From the NCBI GenBank assembly GCA_029747585.1, contig JAPEVF010000226.1, positions 1 through 64,000 of the forward strand: DNA of 64,000 nt, given 5' to 3'. Position numbers and translations under genes: made by a program. Origin of the DNA: Pleurotus djamor. Lineage: Eukaryota; Basidiomycota; Agaricomycetes; Agaricales; Pleurotaceae. Below the pieces are notes generated by a model. It saw only the letters and a program-made list of their open reading frames with translations, was not told the DNA's origin and made no database searches. Below, piece after piece: positions 32,567 to 43,799 of the stretch. Numbering within the stretch: the stretch's first letter is position 1; every line of letters starts with the position of its first letter.

Positions 32567-35500
32567 TCAATCGACCTCATGTAATGTCCGTACCGTATGC
32601 AAACTGTCCCGGAGTATACGAACTCTGTCTTCGATAACGTCCAGGGCTTTATCGAGCGCCTTGATCTCCTCTCCATACGATGGAGCACCGCCCTCTGCGG
32701 TCGAGCGCTCTGGAAGCGGCACCAGTGGGTGACTGGGAATGGGTGACGAGCCACCAGTACCAACCACCCCCGCTGGTCCCTTCCCCGCCGCAAGTTCTTC
32801 CCAGAGTGCCGTGACAACACCCTGTACCCACTTCTCCCTCTCCTGCGTCCTCTTGTACTCCTTCAACCTCCCTTCCTCCTCCTTCCTCCCCATTCTCGTC
32901 AACGTCCAAATATTACTGAGAACCAGTCCAACGATGATGAAGTAAAGAACCGTCGTGCTCGACGATTGCTCCCACGCATCCCCGATGAGTTCGAGGGCAC
33001 CGGAAGTAGAACGTTTCGCCACGCCGAACGCTTCTTCAAAGGTGTCGTATGCCCATTGAAAGGCACGCTGATTCCGTTCGTGTTCACGTTTCTTGCGTTG
33101 CTCCTCGGTGCTGAGAGGGAGAGCAGGGCCAGGTGTGGTGGGTGAGACGACGGCTTCTGGTTCGGGGGCGATGGCACAAGCGTCTACACCCTCTGGGACG
33201 AATTCGGATTGGTGTTCTTGGATGTACGAGCGCATCGCCCGGTCCAGATCGGCGTGGTAGACCTTCTGTCCATCAATGGCAGAACGTTCGATAATACCTG
33301 TAACACAAGTGCGTCAGTAAATGGAAGAGGGAGAAACAGCTCGTAGACAATAACTCAGACTTACCCTTGATGAAACTACGGCCAGTCCATTCCACTTGAG
33401 TCGTCACAACGACCTTCGTAGACACCGCGCTCGCCCACATTATACAAGTCTTCGTCTTCACCGAGAACACGCTACCACTCGGAACATCTGGCGTTCGTGT
33501 GGTAGTCAACATGGTAACGTAGTCTTCAAAGTCACAGTGCACCGTCTCGTCGCGAATTTCACATTTCGTTTGCTTCGGACCAACGCTACCGTTCAGTGGC
33601 TTGATGTACGACATGTTGCGAGAGAGGAGGGGAGAACCAGGCGCGATGGGTATCCAGTCGGATATCTGGATGTCTATGGACATAGGCACATAAGATCGGG
33701 AAAGGAGACATATTGAGGCGGAAAGACACATACCGAGCAACTTCTGATCATCCCGCATGAAATCCTTCATGAACCCACTCGCAAACATCAAATTGTGAAT
33801 CTTGTCCGGTGTCCCAGGGATGATTGTCTCCAACGCTAGCTCAGAAAAATGCGAACCCTCCTTCCCGCACGCACACTGCGTAGCCTTCTTCGCTAACGGC
33901 TTCGCCGGTCCCTCAGACGCGACAGGCAAACCTTCCGTACTTTCTCCAGCTGGCGGCTCGCCAGACCGCGCCGATACCAGACTGATGGAATCCTCCGGCC
34001 GCGCTAATCTCCAAATGTTGAATATTACATCGAATGTTGTGTCCCGGGATAGGAATGAAGAGAAGGTATATTTCGCTTGTCGAGTTGTGAATTGGATGGC
34101 ATTAGGGATGACGAATGCAGTCATCTTCTTCTCGAGAGCAATAATTTCGTAGATGGGTATTGAAAGCTNAGGGGACAAAGCAAGTCAGTGGGGATTCAGA
34201 TAAAGTGAGGCGGAGACAGTCACATCGGTAATCCAACCAAAGATGTTGGCGTGGAAGCAGATATGGTTCTCAGAGATGTACAAGCGACCCTGTATTAGTA
34301 TTTCTCGCTGAAGAGCGCAGCCATAGTCTATTTCCCAAAAGGTCGAAGTCAGAATCACACGAAGCAGCAGAATCACACCCACGTACCCTCGATGAGGTAA
34401 TCACCATCTGGTATGGTGGGGAAGAGTTCATGGAAGTCGGCATTGCGTTTGTTGCTGGCGACCGCAAAGCCAGTCACTGGAATATCGTCCTCCCCTATAT
34501 CCAAGTCATCAATGCCCTCCGAGTCCGAATCATCGTCTGACGAATCCTCTCCTAGCCCCGAATACTCTGCTTTCTCATCCCCATACATGTCCGAGTTGTG
34601 ATCGCTGTTGACTGACATCGATGGCCGTCGTCCGTTAGGGTTACTCGTCGTTGATCGCCTTGAGCGGTGTGTCTTCGCTGAACGTGGTGACAAATCCGTC
34701 GAGGACAGACGAGCATGCGAATTTGGGGGCGACCCCGCTAACGAGGCTTTTCTTGAGGTAGGCGGGGAAGAGGGTTTAGAAGATCCAAGTGTCAATGTAG
34801 GAGGTGTAAGTTGAGCATACTGTGGAGCCGACATAGCGGGATTAGCCATCGCCAGGCCAGAAGCGGCGATGGCACTGGCAAGGCCAGATGGCTTGCGTGA
34901 GCTTGATCGGCCCCATGCGCGCTTATTCGCAGCAGGGGGCGCTTGTATCGTGTTGGCACTCTGCAGTTTGGGCGGTTTGTCCACGTCGCGGGGTGAAGCA
35001 CTCACGGTCGCGCTTCGAGTCATATTTGACCTATCGAATCCGGTGGGTGCTCCGGTGATGTCTTTGGGGGATTCCACGATGGGGGACATGACGATGGCAC
35101 CGTCGGTTATCGCAGTACTGTCTTCTTGCGCCGGCTGTGCCGGAGTCGTGGCTGCACGCTGGTGGTTGATATCAAGGGGCGGTGGGAGTTGCTTCAGAGA
35201 CTTGTTAGACTTTTGGTGTCGCATTTCGAGAGGAGGAACGGGGGGAACAGGTGAATGATTGTGGATGAACTCGCGAAGGTTGCCAGTGGATGAAGATGGT
35301 GTAAGAGGATGGACGTGTTGATTGGACGTAATGGTTGTTTCGGTCAGTGACGGCTTCATCGCGCCAAGCGGTCGAGGGGTAGGCAAATCATCATATGCTG
35401 CCGAATTGACTACCTTGGCACCGGCCCTTTCCGCAGTGCTATCATCTCTCTTCTTCGCCACCAAACTGTGCTTCGAGCCATTGGGCAGACTACCCATGTC

Positions 35501-35803
35501 GCTGGTGTGAGGCGATGGTGGTACAACCGTGACGTTGGGGTTTATACTGCCCGAATCCGACGTGTTCAATGTTCGCACACTTGCAGCTGCGCCGTTGATG
35601 GTGCTGAACGCCGACGTGGAAGGGGTCACTAAAGGTGTGTTGTAGCTCGCGCTAGTGTCCGAGACCGAGCTGATAGTTTTGCGATGGGACTGAGACGGTG
35701 ACGGCGAGCGCGTTCGTGAGTGATCGGAAGACAGGCGCTCTCGTGTACTGGCCGCAGGAGAATTCCCCTTGACTATTAATTTGGTGAAGAAGTTGGGTGC
35801 CAT
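32567..35803 (-). CDS. GRAM and VASt domain sterol-transfer protein (LAM/Ysp2/Aster family)
   Basis: Five exons (35803-34387, 34327-34224, 34166-33734, 33673-33365, 33297-32567) give 997 residues. The first 460 are Ser/Pro-rich and disordered. A GRAM domain follows (FHELFPTIPDGDYLIE, GRLYISENHICFHANIFGWITD, IALEKKMTAFVIPNAIQ). Then comes one VASt (StART-like) lipid-binding domain (KDFMRDDQKLL to TTQVEWTGRSFIKG). Near the C-terminus lies a single transmembrane helix (TVLYFIIVGLVLSNIWTL) and a charged coiled-coil-like tail. Proteins of this type sit in the ER at contact sites and carry sterols to or from the plasma membrane. One VASt domain makes it like yeast Lam5/Lam6 rather than Lam2/Lam4. 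An N falls in the exon 3 acceptor (CTNAG at 34167-34171). Confidence 0.9.
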
Positions 35804-38130
35804 TTCTGATACTTAAACTTTTTGTGGGCGGTGAAGATGGTTCCGATCAGTCACTCCCGCACAGATATGAATTCTGAGACTCACTCGTTTCACTTTGTTT
35901 CCGTTCCCTTCAGTAAAGCCTAATGTTGAGATGATGCCGAGTCCAGCTCGGGGCACACGCAGTTCAGTAGACAATGAGGCAGGTATATGCAGGCAGGTAA
36001 TTCGTGGAGTGCCTGTTTTCTTTGGCAAGTTCGTCTTCTTGGCCAAAAGTTCCACGAGTATTTCTTGTCTTGGATTATACAAAGTCTTGGGACGTAATTC
36101 TTGAGCAGGGATGTTTGATTACGTCCCGAGGCGTGAATGGGGGACAACCGTCGACGGTGGGGAAGATATCGACGGTGGTGATGATGGAAACATTGTCCAG
36201 CGCTCAGCGGAGGAAACGAGGACCGTGGGAATCGCGGTCTTCAAGCCGTCTCGGTCACCTCGGTCGTGGCGTTCCCGGAATCTCGCCATCTCTACAAGTC
36301 ACCATCGCACCATAACCTGACCAACGGCGGCTGGATAGTCAAGCACAATTTCCTTGGGACGCCCTGAAAGACGCTAGACTCGTTGTACTGCGACTTTCCA
36401 AGAAATATCTTCGCGTGCGAACGGGCTTTCAATGTTGCAGCCTTCCGATGTTAAATCTCCTGGTCATGCTGTAGAGCTACGCTTGCTACACCAACCACTG
36501 AGGCTGCATCGGACTTTGGAGACCGCGGCTTCCTTTTTCTTTAGGCCTAAAATCTTTCATTGGCTTTCCAAGCATGAAAATCGATGACATGACCACCATA
36601 CCTGACACTGTCATCGGAGAAGAGCGCGTCCTCCTGTGCAGTGTGGTCCAATCCACACATCCTAGCCTCTTACGGAGAGACCAGGTCAAAACTACCCCAT
36701 GCGGCCCGCCTACACGGTGAGTTGAGTGACCTACTTCCCTTCGTCAGATGGGTCTCCATAAACATAACAGAAAATGTCTACTTGCTGGTTAGGTGCAAAG
36801 ATAATGCCGCGCTAGAGAACTTTCTAGACCAACAGGTTCACTTTACATTGCTCCTCTCAGGTCAGAAGGGAGCTTTCTCCAGTCGTCGTTCTACCGATTT
36901 ACCGCCAACTTCAACGTTTCACGTACTCCCCTCGCATCCCCCCTAACGAGATATCTTGGCACACCGAGCGCTTCAGCGTGCCGTACGAAGCCGCGTCCGG
37001 AGTTCATCGTTCCGTTACTTCATCTTGACTTACCATCACCGCCCCGCTAACCCATGTCTTCACGACATGGCATCCATCTACACTTATACGCCTCGGCCGC
37101 GCTCATAACGGGGAGACTTTCAGGAGCCTACAACAGGGACGAAACAGCACTCCGTACCCTAGTTCTCTTGGGGCGATTCTGGTACTACCCATCCTATCCT
37201 CGCCAACCCAGGACTGTCTTGTAATTGGGACTCATCTAGGCTAAATAATTCGAATGCTTTCCAATTTCAGCTACCGCCTCGGTTATGCCTTTCTTCACGC
37301 TTGATCAGTCCTCTATGTCACTACGAAATCCTGTGTAACTTTACACTATGTCGGCTGCTAAAATCAGCTATGTTGATGTGAACACACACTTCCAGTGCAG
37401 CACACTCGAACGCATCGACATCAGTGAATCAATGTCTTGGCATCACTTTCCCCATCTCCTTTGATGGAGCTCATACTCACGCCCGACGCCATCTCTGCTA
37501 ACTCGCTATCAAAGCTTGGTCGTCTCCGGGATGAGGCTATTCTACACTCTCATGCTGCCTCTGCATTTTCAGAGTTTGCCAAACATGACTTGACCTCTTC
37601 CAGCAATGTTTGCGTGACTCGAGGAAGGTCGTGAGTCGGATTACGAATCTGCGTAAACCGCCTAACTTACCACACGATCTCAGAGATGTCTTGACAGATC
37701 CGTGTAGCAAGGAGAGACTTCTCTTGATTGAATACATATGGGTTACTTCCCGGGTATTCCAGCCAGTCGTCAAGAGCGCTCACTGCATGAAGACAACATG
37801 TCAGATCCGTCCAACATTAATCCGCATTTGCACCCAATCATCGCAAGGGAAGACGTAATTCCTCTTCTCTTCCCATGTTCCAGGGTGCCCTGCGGCGTGT
37901 AAAGTAAGTTTGTTGGGTATCCAAGCAAACGGATGAAACCCTTCCTCTGATCACAAGTGGGATATATCAATATTTCAATGTCAAACGGGACGACACAAGG
38001 GATAGACGTAGGACTTGGACAGTGCGCGCGCGCAATTCGCCTGGAATAGGTTTTCCGTCACTCGCTTGTCGCTTGCTACGCCTCCGGGTGATCTATCCTA
38101 TCTAAGACCTACGCACGCGAAAGGGAATCA
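35804..38130. other. intergenic, no supported gene
   Basis: 2.3 kb between the LAM-type gene, whose promoter must lie in its left part, and the promoter of the secreted-protein gene. Short frames on both strands, none with motifs. A GCGCGCGCGC run lies near 38024-38033. Confidence 0.6.
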
Positions 38131-38138
38131 TATAAAAG
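38131..38138 (+). promoter_or_regulatory. TATA box of the secreted-protein gene
   Basis: TATAAAAG followed by a CT-rich stretch (about 38160-38225) of the sort found at transcription starts of strongly expressed fungal genes. The leader then contains a GT-AG intron at 38300-38369, before the start codon. Confidence 0.7.
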
Positions 38139-38299
38139 ACATCCTTCCCAGAGCGTCTTGATTCCTCACTTCGTTCTTCACTTTCACTTTCTTTCCTACC
38201 TTTCTCTTCACCTTCTTTCGGCCAGGTCGCCCTACTTCGTTCTTTGTCCATCACTTGAACTTTCCCTTTGGGTAGCCGTATTCGTGCCGATTCAAGCAG

Positions 38300-38369
38300 G
38301 TTAGTAAACCTCTATCCTGTGGGTTGGGTTCTCCGATTCGATGGCTGATATACTTTCTTTGATTTGTAG
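38300..38369 (+). other. probable 5' leader intron
   Basis: GTTAGT ... TTTGTAG, 70 nt, located between the CT-rich initiator region and the ATG at 38409. Leader introns of this size are common upstream of highly expressed basidiomycete genes. No start codon is needed from it. Confidence 0.5.
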
Positions 38370-38408
38370 TTCTTATCCTTCAGTTCCTTTAACAACTTTA
38401 TCATCATC

Positions 38409-39100
38409 ATGTTCGCCAAGCTCGCTATCTTTGCTCTCTGTGCCCTCGTCGCTGGAGTGATGTCCACTCCTGTCCTTTACGGAAGCGGCTACTCCAAGGA
38501 CCTCGGTGAGTCTTTCTCCCTCCTTCCTTAATTATCCTCCGCCTCATATACTTACTCCTCCCCTCATCATTAGTTTCCCGTGGAAACCATATCTCCTTCA
38601 ACCACTGGGGTGGCCTCTCCTCTTTCGACAACTTCGACAACTTCTACGGCGTCGACAACTTCGATGCCTCAGTCCACTTCAACCAGGTCATCGAGCAGAA
38701 GAACGTCGTCGTCTGCCACGCCCAACAAATCGAGATCATCCAACAACGTCTCGTCGTCCTCCAGGAAATGGCTAAGCGTATCATCACCGAGCAAATCTGC
38801 GAAGTCGAAACCCAAACCGTTGTCTTCCAACAATTCCATGCTTCCTTCAACAACTTCGACCACGACCTCCGTCGTATCTCTGGCCGTCACGTCGGGTACG
38901 ACTCGAACATCGTTAGCCACTTCAACGATATCATCGACGAGTCCGGCTCGATCAGCACCCATGACTTCGGCTTCTCTGGAAGGGATGTTGGCAGCCACAC
39001 TGTCCTTGTTGGCGGAAGCAACTGGAACGACTTCACTTCGCCTGTTAGTGTTGGACGTGCGCACAGTGCGGCTCTTGGTGCTACTGGTCGTTTCTTCTAA
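38409..39100 (+). CDS. small secreted protein of unknown function
   Basis: Two exons (38409-38505 and 38574-39100) give 207 residues. A clear signal peptide, MFAKLAIFALCALVAGVMS, precedes a mature part rich in Phe, Asn, Asp, His and Gln (SFDNFDNFYGVDNFD; FQQFHASFNNFDHD) with only two cysteines in the mature chain (VVCHAQ and EQICEV). It ends HSAALGATGRFF. The centre (IEIIQQRLVVLQEMAKRII) could form an amphipathic helix. The TATA box, CT-rich initiator and leader intron suggest strong expression. I do not recognise the family. It has no hydrophobin or cerato-platanin cysteine pattern. Confidence 0.8.
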
Positions 39101-39685
39101 AGGGTGGGTTTCTTCCTGGACACTCGTATGCAAGGCGATGGGATTCTCATCAGTATTTCGATCTAGGTTTCATACATCCTGCAGCGATGCGTCCCTTTGA
39201 AGTTCAATTTAGATGAGCATCAAACGCATACAAGATACCCATTCTCCAACGCACTTTCCAGCCTCACTTGCATTCCTCTCCGCACATTCTCTCATTTTGA
39301 TGATTTCACTTGTTAATAGAACGAGGACTCTTTAATTTACATCGCATGAATACAGTAGCCATTTATACCCTAGGGTAATGTGTTGGTGACCAACCTTTAT
39401 ACAATCTTTACCATTTTTGCGCGTGTGCGCCCTATACTTTACTTGAACTGTCTTTGAGCACTTCGGGATTGACATCGGCATCATAATCAATTTCGATAGT
39501 CAACGGTACGGGTACATCCTCATCAGTACATGCATGAACAGCTGCATTCTAACAACACATCGTAATGATCCCGAGGGCGCCTCCATAACCAACAATCCTC
39601 TCCAGGATAATTATAAGCATACGAGTATTACAACAACGAATGACCATCCGATGAATTCCTTAAGCTTTAATCCTTCATTGATAGT

Positions 39686-41198
39686 CTACATCCCACCGCC
39701 ACTGAGAATATACTCAATGGCGGCTTGAACATTCCCAGCGGTAGCCAGTAGAGCTCTAACGTTCTGTGTCGCATTGGAGAATCCCATTTCTTGGAGTTGC
39801 TGAGAGAGGGGCGAAAGGGATTAGCAGGCAATATGGAGAAGGAGGACATGCGAGCTACGCGTACCTGTAGTTGGACTTGGTATCGCTCCTCGGGTGATCG
39901 AGTATCAGCCGGGGCAGGTGGGGCTCCGAACAGCGACCCAAGACCTGCGCCAGCACCAGCACCTGCGCCAAGTCCAGCACCACCTCCCATCGACCCCAAC
40001 AGTTGCTGCATCAAAGCAGGATCAGCTCCGAACGGATTGAAAGGCGGCATCCCCGAACGACCGAAAGGACTTTGCGGTTGAGGAGTGGATGAGGGATTGG
40101 CGGTTGTTGATGATGGTGTCGTTGGTGTTGTCGTGCTACCAGTGTTGGGTACGCCAGGAGCAGGGAAACCCCCACCAGCTCCAGCACCTCCACCGAACAA
40201 TGAGAAAGGACTGGCACCACCGCCAAATCCTCCTGCCCCTCCTGCTGCCGCTCCTCCACCAGCGCCTGGACCAAACATAGATGCCATTTGGAGCATCGTA
40301 CGTAGTTGTTCGGGGTTGGATCTGTGGGGGACAACGTGTCAAGGCGAGATGTATTCAGATGGGGGTGTTGACTCACAGCAGTTGACGGAACCGTTCACTC
40401 TGGAAGACTTCGCGAACCTGGGGACCCATTGCGGCGAGTTGGGGATTGGAAGCTATGATCTGATCCATAACCTGTGGGTTTCCCATGACACTAGCCATCT
40501 GTTGGAGAAACTCTGGGGAGTTCATCATGCTCTGCATCTGTGAATAGACCGAACAGCCCAATTAAGACTGACTCAGGCTAGCTCAAATAGAAACTTCGTG
40601 GGCTTACCAGATTGGGGTCGTTGGTGTTTACACCCATGTCACTGAAGGGGTTGAGCCCAGCCATCGCTCCGAATCCTAGATGGCTGTTCAGTTGGGTGAG
40701 GGGGTCGTGGACGTTTTGCCCGGTTTGCATTGTCGGTAAAGGCTGTGGCGTTGATGATGATTGGGATGAACCGCCCGCGCGTGCAGCGCTCTTCACCATA
40801 TGGATTGTATGTGAGTTTTGGATCTTGTAAACGGATAGTAGGTCATCGTCCTGGTCGAATGGAAAGCATTAGGCAACGAAAGGATCTAGGCTGATATGAT
40901 GTCACCTTTAAAACTCGACCTGAGGTGAAGAAGCCAGTAAGCGAGGATATCCCTGGGTTGCAAGAGGGCCATCATAGACGTACCAGAATAAATAAGCCGT
41001 TGTCTGTCCGCTTCAGCGTCGGATTTCGCAGCGATCGCCTCTTTGAGTTCACGAACAGTCTTGTCGGTGCTGATAGATATTTGGAGTTTCAATTCGCTGG
41101 GACCTGGCGAGCATTAGCAATTGAAAGGGATGAGACGACGTTTCATGGTCACCTTTAATGTTAATGGTGATTTCTGGGCTGGGAGCATCGTCGGCCAT
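39686..41198 (-). CDS. DSK2: ubiquilin, ubiquitin-receptor shuttle for the proteasome
   Basis: At least seven exons on the minus strand. The N-terminus is a ubiquitin-like domain (MADDAPSPEITINIKG, TDKTVRELKEAIAAKS, RQRLIYSGRVLKDDDLL, HTIHMVK). A linker follows, then STI1-type repeats (MMNSPEFLQQMASVMGNPQV, NPQLAAMGPQVREVF, NPEQLRTMLQMASMFGPG). Next is a low-complexity Gly/Ala tract (GAGLGAGAGAGAGLG) and a C-terminal UBA domain (LQEMGFSNATQNVRALLATA, VQAAIEYILSGGGM). It binds ubiquitinated proteins through UBA and the proteasome through the ubiquitin-like domain. The order and end match yeast Dsk2 and human ubiquilins. Stop at 39686. Confidence 0.93.
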
Positions 41199-41289
41199 GG
41201 TGGTTTTGATTCAAGTGGGTGACTAAAGGAATGCTGGGCGCTTAGCATTATCCGTTTCTTTCGTGACTCCCGTGTAGATCGATGTCCAA

Positions 41290-41601
41290 TCAGCCCAAGG
41301 CGTTCTTCTTGAGTCTACTGTCATTACGAATCAGTTGCGAGGACGTTGCTGCTTCGTCGCCATCATCCTCCCAGCCCGCCCTTCCTCCAATCGCTTCACT
41401 CGTAGATGGGAGTACTGAGTTCGTGTTCAGTTTGAACTTTGAAGGTTGGGATATCCCTCGTCCATGCGCCCAATTCGCGGCGTTCAATTTCTGGACTTGT
41501 GCGGTCATTTGTCGCTGGAGAGGAATTGATGTCGCGGGGGTTGATGTGCGTTGGGCTTTGCGCTGTGGCGAGTATTCTCGCCAATTGTCACAGTAGATCA
41601 A
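41290..41601 (-). CDS. possible small hypothetical protein
   Basis: A minus-strand frame stops 92 bp upstream of the DSK2 start codon. Its best part reads MTAQVQKLNAANWAHGRG...KFKLNTNSVLPSTSEAIGGR and looks more protein-like than the antisense frame. A CTCCAG acceptor just before MTAQV suggests an upstream exon that I could not place. No known domain. Confidence 0.3.
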   Translation of the reverse strand: MIYCDNWREYSPQRKAQRTSTPATSIPLQRQMTAQVQKLNAANWAHGRGISQPSKFKLNTNSVLPSTSEAIGGRAGWEDDGDEAATSSQLIRNDSRLKKNALG

Positions 41602-42008
41602 AGGTCTCCAACACTAATCAGGACCTTTGCGTTTATGCCTCATCTTCGATCTTCCATATACACCAGAAGTACCTTTGTCCGGTGGACAAGACCACCAGCG
41701 TAGCTCGTGTAATCGTAGTACCTTTCACTCCTGCCACAGTGGTCCCATTGACAGGCAGTTTACCCCCCAAATTCGGATTGTTATGGCTGTCGACGACAAT
41801 GCAAGTGCACTGTTTGATCGACTTGGCCCTGTTGCCTCAAGGCTGAGCACTGCGCGTGAGTCGCCGAGGGTGGCCCAACGACGCCTCGTGTAGGTGGTCG
41901 GTGGGCCATTGCCATTTTGGGATTGAAATGTGGCATCAGGGACCTTTCATGGACCACCACCAGCGTACTTCAAAGCCACAGCCCAAACACATAAAAGGCG
42001 GGCTTCTG

Positions 42009-42557
42009 ACGCGTCAATGTCTCTTTCTTCCGTACCACCATCATCCCCTCTCCCTTCCCATCCTGCCTGTGGCACTTTCCCTCCCTTCAGACTTCCCTTC
42101 AAGCTCGAAAGTCTCAGATTGGCTACGCGTCTTTGCCTTTACCAACGCGTCTCTGATCTCCGGCTACTAGTGCAATACGAGTCCGGCGCGTTTCTTCTTC
42201 TTCTTTGCGAACCCCTCTATACCGCGTCTGCGGCGGGTTGAAGCATACATCCAGCGATCTCGAGGAGTGCTAGTTGCCAAACTGTGGTCAGGACCTCAAC
42301 TTGTCTTTATATGCGCGTCGTTTCATGCCTTTATCCTTGCTTCTCTTGAATACGGCTCATTCTAACGCGTATCGACGCGTCTTGCTCCAACCACTTGAAC
42401 ATGGGAATGATCCTACTGGTCTTATTTAACGACGGCTACGTTCAATTTCTTCCTTCAACGAAATTTATCGAGCTACGACACAGGGAACCTCGCTTGTAGA
42501 TCAAACTTGAACCTCCCTCTCCTCCTTTATCCAGCTTGCTGTATCCTGCAAACGCGT
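42009..42557. promoter_or_regulatory. cluster of six ACGCGT (MCB-type) boxes
   Basis: ACGCGT occurs at 42009, 42125, 42145, 42365, 42375 and 42552. ACGCGT is the MluI cell-cycle box bound by MBF-type factors in fungi. One per about 4 kb is expected by chance. The gene it might control was not identified; the nearest downstream plus-strand frames at 42.5-43.2 kb are not convincing. Confidence 0.4.
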
Positions 42558-43170
42558 CCGCTGCGCATATTCAAAATGAGCCTTACCCTCTGCGTTCTCC
42601 CTATTCGGTTTCTGTCGGTCCGTTTGATGACTTCTCTGATTTCTGCGCCCTAGTCTTCGCCTACATCATAACTTGTTCGTCTCAACTCCTCAAACGACCT
42701 TATATGCGCGCCATCTGCCGATACCGAACCGTCTCTTTGGCCTGATTTTGCGCTCTCCGACCTCGCGTGGACCGTTGTTCACCCTTCAAACATGCCTGAG
42801 ACTGGCTTTCGAGGACTTCACCCATCGACCGACTATGGACGAACACGATGTACCCCATACGAGACCTGCGAATGAACTCTGGAATGCTCTTTCGACCGCT
42901 CCTTTGGTTTATTGTCTATTTGCTGCTGCTGGCACCGCTGCTGTTCAATCGTCGTGTTTGCCTGTGGCCGAAGACGGACTTACCCAGGCTTGGCTGACCG
43001 ATTGCATACCTGATCATCGAAGACACGCAACCTGCTACGGCCTGGACATGCGGGATTCCCTGGCTTTTGTCAACGAATGTAACCTCTGGATCACCTCGCC
43101 GATCGCTCCTCCTTCGATACCAGAAGAATGGCTCCGCCCTAATATGATCTGTCTCTTCCTTGCTGCTATT

Positions 43171-43792
43171 GGCATCGCTGCCATTTTACCAACAATGCCT
43201 CTGTACGCTTATGGGAAATATGCTTGATCTCCGTCCGTTCCTTCCCTACTTCCGGGCCCTCGACTGTTACTGCTGTCGGCATCGCTGCCATTTACTTTCG
43301 AACGGATCCGTTGACGAGCTGCAATTTCTACGAACCTTTAATCTGCTCTGCTTGCTAGGACCGTCTGACTTCATATTACTGCAGGCATCGCTGCCATTGT
43401 TACCTGCTTCGTGCACCTCCGTCACTGGTCGAGATTTTATATTCTGCGACTCATCTCTACGATCGGACATTCTGGCTCAACTGCGGGCATCGCTGCCATT
43501 GTTACGGAGATTACTCTCCCTTTTGTCCTTCGCCACCCCCGGTCGATGTTCATCTTATCAAATGCCCTAATGACTCTCTTCAAATGCTCGATCCGTGATA
43601 TCTGCCTCTTTTTGCATCATCTTCCCTTTTCCTTCCTTACTGCTGCTGGCATCGCTGCCTATGGAACCGCCGCCTATGAACCGAAATGACTCCCGATGAG
43701 ATTTGGCTTCCTGCAAAACATTTGATTTTTCTGACTTTTCGCTGGACTCTCCCAACCTGCCTTCCTAGTGACGAACTGCAGGCATCGCTGCC
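43171..43792 (+). repeat. dispersed GGCATCGCTGCC repeat, six copies
   Basis: GGCATCGCTGCC, usually followed by ATT and preceded by a CTGC-like context, occurs at 43171, 43278, 43384, 43486, 43648 and 43781. A weaker relative (GGCACCGCTGCTG) is at 42931. The first four are spaced 107, 106 and 102 bp. The copies fall in all three plus-strand frames, so they are not a protein repeat. The arms GGCA/TGCC form a small inverted repeat. Confidence 0.75.
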
Positions 43793-43799
43793 ATTGACA

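Noticed and set aside
38580..39133. Ser/Thr-rich frames on both strands (206 and 154 codons)
   Set aside because: Shadows of the secreted-protein gene, which has the signal peptide, TATA box and clean intron.
42673..43227. 184-codon plus-strand frame in the gene desert
   Set aside because: No motif, no splice support, and the repeated GGCATCGCTGCC core crosses it and continues in other frames, so the openness is probably compositional.
43171..43792. CRISPR-like array
   Set aside because: The repeat is only 12-15 bp, spacing is irregular (102-162 bp), and the DNA is eukaryotic with spliceosomal introns.
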